From the NCBI GenBank assembly GCA_022072455.1, contig JAJVHY010000024.1:83804-147803 (forward strand): a stretch of DNA of 64,000 nt, written 5' to 3'. The notes beneath the pieces were generated by a model. The model did not search any database. It saw only the letters and a program-made list of their open reading frames with translations, and was not told where the DNA came from. Shown here piece after piece: positions 57,535-64,000 of the stretch; positions within the stretch are counted from its first letter, which is position 1, and each line of letters begins with the position of its first letter. The DNA comes from Verrucomicrobiia bacterium (GTDB lineage: Bacteria > Verrucomicrobiota > Verrucomicrobiia > Palsa-1439). The translations under genes were made by a program, and so were the position numbers.

Positions 57535-59955
57535 ATGCCGATGGAGTTTCGCGCTCCGAGTGTCATCAGCGACCCGGTCGTGCATCAAACGGTTGCTGCG
57601 CCGAGGACCGCCGGGTGGTTGGCCGCCAGTACGGTGTGGCCGCACTGGGGGCACGCGTTGGCTTTGTTCGGTTTGGTCGTGGCAGTGGTGATCTACTATT
57701 TCGACTATCTGACGGGGGCCGGCCATATTTGGGAGGACGCGCTGGCTTATTACTACCCGGCGGTGAATTATGCTTGCACCGCGCTCGCGAGCGGACGGTT
57801 TCCGTTCTGGTTGCCGGGTTTGCTGAATGGGATCCCCCTCTACACCGATTTTCAAACTTCATTATACTATCCAATTCAGTACCTGCTTGTGTTGTTTGTT
57901 CGGGACGGAGAACTGCCGGTGGTTGTTTACCAGTGGTATCTGGTGGCGCACGTGCTTTTCGGCGGGTTGGGGTTGTATGCGTACGCGGTCAGTCAGCGGT
58001 TGCAGCCGGTCGCGGGTTTGGTGGGGGCGCTGACATTTTGTTTTGCGGGATTTGCGGCATTACAGGTGACGCATGTTACGGCGGTCATGGTGTACTCGTG
58101 GTTGCCCGTGCAACTTTACTTGGTGGATCGGGTGGTGGTTCACCGCCGGCGGATGGATTACGGGGCGTTGATGGCGGCCATTCTGGTAGCGGTGTTTGCC
58201 GGCTTTCCGCAAGTGCTGTTGTACAATTCATATTTCCTGATCGCGTATTGGTTGTATCGCGCTTACACGGTCACCGGGGTGCCTTTCAAACTGAGCTGGC
58301 TGGCGCGCGAGGGGCTCCGGGTGGCAGGAGTGTTTGGTGTGGTCTTGCTGTTGGCCGCCATAGCTGTTTTGCCGACCATCGAACACTGGTCTCTGAGTGA
58401 ACGCCAGACCATGGGATTTTCGGCAGCGGCGGCGCAGTCAATGCCATGGCGCAATCTGATCCAGTTTCTCGTGCCGAACTTCCAGGGATTTAGCGCCCAG
58501 TTTGTTAACACTCCGCACCCGTTTTGGGGTGTCACGCCGGCGGTTGAGGCGGGGGCGATCTCAGGCAGTCCGCTACAGTACTTGGAGTTTGGCGCGTATG
58601 CCGGCCAGTTGGGGTGTCTTGCATTCATTGCGGTCGTTATGGATCGGGCCTTTCGCCGTCAACCACTGGTGCGTTTTTTTGCTGTCACTTGGGTTCTGGC
58701 GTTGTGGTTCATGCTCGGGCGATTTGGTGGGTTGTTTGGGGTGCTCTATGATTATCTGCCCGGCATCGCACTGTTTCGGACACCCGCGCGCATGGCATGT
58801 GTTGTCGGCTGTAGTGCGGCAGTCTTGGCAGCTATTTTAGTCGATGCGGTGTGGAAACGAACTGGGGTTCAGGTCTGGCGAAGTTTGGGAGTCGTGTTCG
58901 GATGCTATGTGGTCATCGGAGGCATTTTATTGGTGGCGGGGGCGCGCCTCTACCCTGAACTACAGGAGCCGGGCGTGGCCGCATTCAGTCGCGCCCAGAC
59001 GGTGACCGGGTTGATCTTGCTGGCGGGGATTGCGGTGTGCTTGCTGACGTTGGTCAAGTCACAGCACTGGCTGCTTCGCATGGTCAGCGGGATCGGTTTG
59101 GCCACGTTGACGTTCAGTGATCTCTACAGCGCCTATGCGTTCTTTCACAGCGGAACCGTGAACCCGACCGAATATCTGAATTTTAACAGCAGTGTGATTA
59201 AGCAGCACCGCATGCATGTCGCACAGGTTGGGCCAATTCGTTTTGCACAGATGGTTGATCAGCGTTACGAACAATTCGTGGTGGACTCCAATGCGGCGCT
59301 GTGGCATCGCGATTTGGAAACCCCCCATGGCTATTTTGACCTCATTCCCCGGCACATCGCGGGGATTCTACGATTGACCAATCACACCGCCGCGCTCGAT
59401 CTGCAAAATGTCGGTACCATGCTGCAGGCGGACGCATCCCGAACAGTAATTTCCGGCAAATGGCGGACTGGTTGGCTGCCGCGGGTGAAGTTTTACAAAG
59501 CCGTCCGGGAGTATGAATCACCGGCGGAGGTGCTGCGGGATTTTGATCGCGGAACCCTCGATTATCACAACATCGCCGCCATTCCGGCTGGTCACTTGCG
59601 CACGCCATTGCCGCCAATGACGACCGACCCCGCCACGTACTCCATCAACATCCTCCCCATTGCGCCCGAGTTGTATCGTGTCAACTACAACGTCAACTCG
59701 CCGGGCTTGCTCTTCATCTCGGAGACCCATTATCCCGGCTGGGAGGCTGTGGATGACCGGGGGCGCACACTTCCAATCGTGCCGACGTTCACGGCATTCA
59801 AGGGCGTCCACATCGCGGAAGCCGGGCAAGGCGAAATCTGCTTCCGTTTTCGACCGGCCAGTTTCCGCCTTGGTGCGGCGTTGAGCGGAGTGACAGCGTT
59901 GCTGTTGGTGGGTTGGATCATGCTGGGGTGGTGGCGGGAAGGGAGGCTGGCCTAA
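57535..59955 (+). CDS. YfhO-like multi-TM membrane protein (putative glycosyltransferase-like)
   Basis: N-terminal ALAYYYPAVNYACTALASGRFPFWLPGLLNGIPLYTDFQTSLYYP; C-terminal ISETHYPGWEAVDDRGRTLPIVPTFTAFKGV. Confidence 0.85.
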   Translation: MPMEFRAPSVISDPVVHQTVAAPRTAGWLAASTVWPHWGHALALFGLVVAVVIYYFDYLTGAGHIWEDALAYYYPAVNYACTALASGRFPFWLPGLLNGIPLYTDFQTSLYYPIQYLLVLFVRDGELPVVVYQWYLVAHVLFGGLGLYAYAVSQRLQPVAGLVGALTFCFAGFAALQVTHVTAVMVYSWLPVQLYLVDRVVVHRRRMDYGALMAAILVAVFAGFPQVLLYNSYFLIAYWLYRAYTVTGVPFKLSWLAREGLRVAGVFGVVLLLAAIAVLPTIEHWSLSERQTMGFSAAAAQSMPWRNLIQFLVPNFQGFSAQFVNTPHPFWGVTPAVEAGAISGSPLQYLEFGAYAGQLGCLAFIAVVMDRAFRRQPLVRFFAVTWVLALWFMLGRFGGLFGVLYDYLPGIALFRTPARMACVVGCSAAVLAAILVDAVWKRTGVQVWRSLGVVFGCYVVIGGILLVAGARLYPELQEPGVAAFSRAQTVTGLILLAGIAVCLLTLVKSQHWLLRMVSGIGLATLTFSDLYSAYAFFHSGTVNPTEYLNFNSSVIKQHRMHVAQVGPIRFAQMVDQRYEQFVVDSNAALWHRDLETPHGYFDLIPRHIAGILRLTNHTAALDLQNVGTMLQADASRTVISGKWRTGWLPRVKFYKAVREYESPAEVLRDFDRGTLDYHNIAAIPAGHLRTPLPPMTTDPATYSINILPIAPELYRVNYNVNSPGLLFISETHYPGWEAVDDRGRTLPIVPTFTAFKGVHIAEAGQGEICFRFRPASFRLGAALSGVTALLLVGWIMLGWWREGRLA

Positions 59956-59957
59956 AT

Positions 59958-60689
59958 ATGGACGACGCCGAATACCATCAACTGGCCGCAGTCGAAGACC
60001 GTCACTGGTGGTGCGTCGGCATGGCCGACATCGCCGCGGATTGGCTACAACGCTGGACCGGTGGGCCACCGGCCCGGCTCTTGGACGCGGGATGTGGCAC
60101 CGGTGGCGCGCGGCGGTGGCTGGGGGCGTTCGGGGCCGTGCATAGTCTCGACCGGCATCCGTTGGCATTGGAGTACGCCAGCCGAAGTGACCGCCACCGG
60201 CTTGTCAGCGGGGATGTGAGCGCACTGCCATTTGCCGCTGACAGCTTCGCGATTGTGACGTCATTCGACGTGCTCTACCACCGCAACGTCACGGACGATT
60301 GGACGGCGCTGCGGGAGTTTGCGCGGGTGTTGCAACCGGGAGGATGGCTACTCGTGAGGGTGCCGGCGTATAACTGGTTGCGTGGCGCGCATGACCGGGC
60401 CGTGCAGACGCGGCACCGGTATAGTCGGCGCGAGTTGCGCACCAAACTGGAGGCGCTGGGGTTTCGGCCGGTGCGGACTAGTTATGTCAATTCGGTACTC
60501 TTCCTGCCGTCGTTACTTTGGCGCTTGGTGCAGGTGCGACGACCGGCGGAGAGCGAGTTGCGTCTGCCGCCGGCCCCGATCAACGCGGCGTTGCAAGCGA
60601 TTCTGGCTCTGGAAAGGTGGTGGTTGCGCCGCGGCGATCTACCGGTCGGTCTGAGTGTGCTGGCTTTGGCGCAAAAGGAATGTCGATGA
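59958..60689 (+). CDS. Class I SAM-dependent methyltransferase
   Basis: RHWWCVGMADIAADWLQRW, RLLDAGCGTGGARRWLGAFG, FDVLYHRNVTDDWTALREFARVLQPGGWLLVRVPAY. Confidence 0.9.
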   Translation: MDDAEYHQLAAVEDRHWWCVGMADIAADWLQRWTGGPPARLLDAGCGTGGARRWLGAFGAVHSLDRHPLALEYASRSDRHRLVSGDVSALPFAADSFAIVTSFDVLYHRNVTDDWTALREFARVLQPGGWLLVRVPAYNWLRGAHDRAVQTRHRYSRRELRTKLEALGFRPVRTSYVNSVLFLPSLLWRLVQVRRPAESELRLPPAPINAALQAILALERWWLRRGDLPVGLSVLALAQKECR

Positions 60690-61447
60690 ACCGGCCAACC
60701 TCACTGACTGTGTTTTTCCCGGCCTGCAATGACGGCGGAACCATCGGGAGTCAGGTGCTATCGGCATTGCAACTCCTGCCGCAGATCACCACGGACTATG
60801 AAGTCCTCATCGTCAACGACGGCAGCCGCGATCACACAGCCGACGTACTCGAAGAGCTTTCGCGGCAATATCCGGCTGTGCGGGTCGTGCATCACCCACA
60901 AAACCGGGGCTACGGCGCGGCGTTGCGGACGGGCTTCGCTCACGCACGCAAGGAATGGGTCTTCTACACCGACGGCGATGCGCAATACGATCCGCATGAA
61001 TTGGTGCAACTGCTCGGTGTCTGGAGTCCCGATGTTGATCTGATCACCGGTTACAAAATCCGCCGCCGCGATCCGGTTTACCGCATAGTGTTAGGCTGGA
61101 TTTACAATCGAGTAACGCGGCACGCATTTGGGTTGCGAGTGCGCGATGTGGATTGTGATTTTCGTCTGATTCGCCGGAGCGTTCTGGATGCGGTGGCGCT
61201 GGAATCGGAGACGGGCACGATTTGTGTGGAGATGGTCAAGAAGTTCCAGGATGCCGGTTGCGCGATTTGCGAAGTGCCAGTGCAGCATTATCACCGGACC
61301 TACGGCAAGAGTCAGTTCTTCCAATTCCGCCGGCTGTGCCGAGTGACAGGCCAACTCGTCCGGCTCTGGTGGAAATTGGTCATCCGGCGCGACCACGCAA
61401 AAACACTCAATCCGGCACCGGCGGCCTCGGTGAGGTCCTCATGGTAA
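60680..61447 (+). CDS. Family 2 glycosyltransferase
   Basis: LTVFFPACNDGGTIGSQV, VLIVNDGSRDHTADVLEEL, FYTDGDAQYDPHEL. Confidence 0.92.
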   Translation: MSMNRPTSLTVFFPACNDGGTIGSQVLSALQLLPQITTDYEVLIVNDGSRDHTADVLEELSRQYPAVRVVHHPQNRGYGAALRTGFAHARKEWVFYTDGDAQYDPHELVQLLGVWSPDVDLITGYKIRRRDPVYRIVLGWIYNRVTRHAFGLRVRDVDCDFRLIRRSVLDAVALESETGTICVEMVKKFQDAGCAICEVPVQHYHRTYGKSQFFQFRRLCRVTGQLVRLWWKLVIRRDHAKTLNPAPAASVRSSW

Positions 61448-62436
61448 GTGCGGATCAAGCATTTGCGGGCCGGTCAGTTTTGATTACCGGCGGATTGGGA
61501 TTTATCGGCAGCAATCTGGCGCGCCGGCTGGCCGACGCCGGCGCGCAGGTCACGCTGCTCGATTCGCTGCTACCGCAATTTGGCGGCAACCTCTTCAATC
61601 TGGCCGGCTACGAAGAGCGTGTCCGCGTCAACATCGGCGACCTGCGCGATGAATACAGCATCAACCATCTCGTGCAAGGGCAGGATTTCATCTTCAATCT
61701 TGCCGGGCAGGTCAGTCACCTCGACTCCATGCACAACCCCGACGCCGATTTGGAAATCAATTGCCGGAGTCAACTCTATCTGCTGGAAGCGTGCCGGAAA
61801 CATAATCCCGCCGCGCGCATTCTCTACACCAGCACCCGGCAAGTCTACGGTCGCCCGAAATTTTTGCCGGTGACGGAATCCCATCCGCTCGAGCCGGCCG
61901 ACATCAACGGCATTCACAAGCAAGCTGGTGAATGGTACCACGTGCTGTATCACCGCATTTACGGGCTGCACACGACCTCGTTGCGCCTGACCAATACGTA
62001 CGGCCCGCGGATGCGCGTAGTGGATGCGCGGCAAACTTTTCTCGGCCTCTGGTTGCGCCAGATTCTCAACCACGAGCCGCTCACGATCTACGGGGACGGG
62101 CAACAGAAACGCGATTTCAACTACGTGGATGATGTCGTGGAGGCGCTGCTCCGGGTCGCAGTAACGCCGGCCACTGAAGGGCAAATCTACAATCTGGGAG
62201 CAACCGACCCGGTAAGCCTGCTGGATCTGGCGCGTCAGTTATTATCGTTCGCAGGCACTGGCTCATACCAACTTGTGCCTTTCCCGGCGGAACGTAAGCC
62301 GATCGACATTGGCGACTATTTCGCCGATTTCACCAAAATCCGCACCGCCATCGGCTGGCAACCGGCTGTATCATTGGTGGAGGGTTTGCCGCGGGCACTC
62401 GACTATTACCGGGTTCATCACAAACACTACTGGTAG
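61441..62436 (+). CDS. NAD-dependent epimerase/dehydratase (UDP-glucose 4-epimerase-like)
   Basis: SVLITGGLGFIGSNLARRLADAGAQVTLLDSL, YTSTRQVYG, YHVLYHRIYGLHTTSLRLTNTYGPRM. Confidence 0.93.
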   Translation: MVSADQAFAGRSVLITGGLGFIGSNLARRLADAGAQVTLLDSLLPQFGGNLFNLAGYEERVRVNIGDLRDEYSINHLVQGQDFIFNLAGQVSHLDSMHNPDADLEINCRSQLYLLEACRKHNPAARILYTSTRQVYGRPKFLPVTESHPLEPADINGIHKQAGEWYHVLYHRIYGLHTTSLRLTNTYGPRMRVVDARQTFLGLWLRQILNHEPLTIYGDGQQKRDFNYVDDVVEALLRVAVTPATEGQIYNLGATDPVSLLDLARQLLSFAGTGSYQLVPFPAERKPIDIGDYFADFTKIRTAIGWQPAVSLVEGLPRALDYYRVHHKHYW

Positions 62437-62453
62437 ACGGGGGGGTGGCCAAA

Positions 62454-62924
62454 TTAATGGTGGTGGCCACCGGGGCCGTGGACGTGACCGTGGGAGAGCT
62501 CTTCGGCGGTGGCTTCGCGGACAGCAGTGACTTCGACGTCAAAGGTCAGATCTTGGCCGGCGAGTTCGTGGTTGGCGTCGAGTGTCACGTGGGTGTCGGT
62601 AACTTTGATGACGCGGACAACCGGGGCATGACCATCGTTACCGGCGCGGAACCGGTCGCCGATTTTGATCTGCTTGGCCGGCATTTTTTCGCGGGACACT
62701 TCCATGATGTCGGCCGCGTTGACTTCGCCGTAGGCTTCCTTGGCCGGGACGAGGACTTTGCGTTTCTCGCCGGGTTTCATGGTCTTCAAATGGGTTTCGA
62801 GGCCGGGAATGATCTGGCCGCTGCCTTCGAGGAAGGCGAGGGGATTGCTGCCGGCGGAGGAGTCGAGTTGTTTGCCGGTGTTGTCGGTGAGGGTGTAGTG
62901 AAAGGTGATGACGCGGGTTGACAT
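62454..62924 (-). CDS. FKBP-type peptidyl-prolyl isomerase (SlyD-like)
   Basis: VITFHYTLTDNTGKQLDSSAGSNPLAFLEGSGQIIPGLETHLKTMKPGEKRKVLVPAKEAYGE; His-rich tail HGHVHGPGGHHH. Confidence 0.93.
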   Translation of the reverse strand: MSTRVITFHYTLTDNTGKQLDSSAGSNPLAFLEGSGQIIPGLETHLKTMKPGEKRKVLVPAKEAYGEVNAADIMEVSREKMPAKQIKIGDRFRAGNDGHAPVVRVIKVTDTHVTLDANHELAGQDLTFDVEVTAVREATAEELSHGHVHGPGGHHH

Positions 62925-63042
62925 GGGGGCGAAAGATAGGCGGGCCAGCTGGGATTGTCGAAGAAAAAAAGCGGGCGGGGCGGGCGACTTGAACTAGCCT
63001 TGTATTCAAGGTGTCAAAGGGGTACTAGTTCCTCGAATTTTC

Positions 63043-64000
63043 ATGCCCACTTTTGAATACAAGGCCAAAACCCAGGCCGGTCAACTGGTGACAGGGACGT
63101 TGGCTGCTGGCGACCGGCGTATGGCGTTGGCCGAGCTGGGGCGACGCGGTTATTTTCCGTTGGCGGTGGATGCGGCGAAGGCGAGCGGGGAAGAGAAGCG
63201 CTCAGCGGGACGCGTGAAACGCCGGGATGTGTTGATGTTCACGCAACAGCTTTCCAGTCTGCTGCGTTCCGGTATGTCGTTGAGTGAGGCGATTGGGGTG
63301 TTGGAGCGGCGGACGCAGAAGGCGAGTTTTACGACGGTGTTGACGGCATTGCACAAGGACATCGTCCAAGGGGAGACGTTGTCGAGCGCGCTGGGCCGGC
63401 ATCCGAAGGTATTCAGTAAGTTCTATGTGAATCTCGTTAAAGCCGGTGAGGCCAGCGCTACCTTGGATGAGGTATTGATCCGGCTGGCGAAGTACAGCGA
63501 GCAGGCCAGTGAGATGCGCGAGAAAGTGGTCGGGGCGTTGATTTACCCGGTCATCGTCGTGGTGGCGGGGTTGGGCGCGATCATTTTTTTCATGACGTTC
63601 ATGGTGCCGCGGTTCGTGACGATGTTCAAAGAGATGCAAACGACGATGCCGTTGCCGACGCGGGTGTTGATCGGGATCAGCGGGGCGTTTACGTCGTACT
63701 GGTGGATTGGCGTGGCGTTGCTGGTGATCGCCATCATTTTGTATCGGCAGAAGGCGCGGACGCCGGAAGGCCGGCTGATGTTGGACGGGCTTTATCTGAA
63801 GTTGCCGGTGTTTGGGGGCATCATCACGGCGGCGGCGTTTGGGCAGTTTGCGCGGACCCTGGCGACGTTGTTGGAGAATGGCGTGCCGGTGTTGAACGCG
63901 TTGCAGATCGTCGAGGACACGATGACCAACCGGGTGATCGCCAATGAACTCCGCGAGGCGCGGACGCGGGTGACGGATGGGACGAGCATTTCGCAGCCGT
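63043..64000 (+). CDS. Type II secretion system F/PilC-family inner membrane protein, truncated at window end; missing from supplied ORF track
   Basis: MPTFEYKAKTQAGQLVTGTLAAGDRRMALAELGRRGYFPLAV; FTQQLSSLLRSGMSLSEAIGVLERRT; ALIYPVIVVVAGLGAIIFFMTFMVPRF; no stop before 64000. Confidence 0.93.
   Translation, partial: MPTFEYKAKTQAGQLVTGTLAAGDRRMALAELGRRGYFPLAVDAAKASGEEKRSAGRVKRRDVLMFTQQLSSLLRSGMSLSEAIGVLERRTQKASFTTVLTALHKDIVQGETLSSALGRHPKVFSKFYVNLVKAGEASATLDEVLIRLAKYSEQASEMREKVVGALIYPVIVVVAGLGAIIFFMTFMVPRFVTMFKEMQTTMPLPTRVLIGISGAFTSYWWIGVALLVIAIILYRQKARTPEGRLMLDGLYLKLPVFGGIITAAAFGQFARTLATLLENGVPVLNALQIVEDTMTNRVIANELREARTRVTDGTSISQP

Noticed and set aside
1-64000. CRISPR arrays, rRNA, group I/II introns, retrons, insertion-sequence transposases
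   Set aside because: No regularly spaced direct repeats, rRNA-like sequence, reverse transcriptase or transposase ORF was found on reading

Overview
This is a chromosomal window from a GC-rich Gram-negative bacterium. I infer the PVC/Verrucomicrobiota superphylum from LptD/LptE/BamD, PEP-CTERM, TIGR03790, YfhO and sialidase-type families. This is not proven. Most of it is ordinary core genome: msrA, pyrF, ispE, ahcY, tsaB/tsaE/thiL, lptD, ugd, pntAA, argS, rpsT, lptE, bamD, gcvT/H/P, type IV pilus/T2SS parts and a polysaccharide/membrane cluster, plus four intact tRNA genes (Glu, Gln, Gly, Tyr). The standout is a compact 7.7 kb integrative element inserted at tRNA-Tyr (31936..39659). It is bounded by a perfect 54-bp direct repeat (3' half of the tRNA, cut in the anticodon loop). 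It carries a tyrosine integrase, a ribbon-helix-helix regulator, an XRE regulator, an AlpA/Xis-like protein, a Toprim primase/RecA-like ATPase and several unrecognised small genes. I saw no capsid, terminase or conjugation genes, so it resembles a satellite-like or plasmid-like integrative element. It also contains unannotated non-coding structure: paired TATACCCGCC arm-type repeats near both ends (one pair inside the int coding sequence), an eight-copy TGCACC/GGTGCA iteron-like cluster after the primase gene, a highly structured ~150-nt intergenic region, and a 5' leader with mutually exclusive hairpins around a putative ribosome-binding site. Outside the element there are gene-end palindromic repeats and a 13-bp inverted repeat that puts a pilus-assembly start codon in a loop. 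All calls come from reading the sequence and supplied translations; no database or folding program was run.
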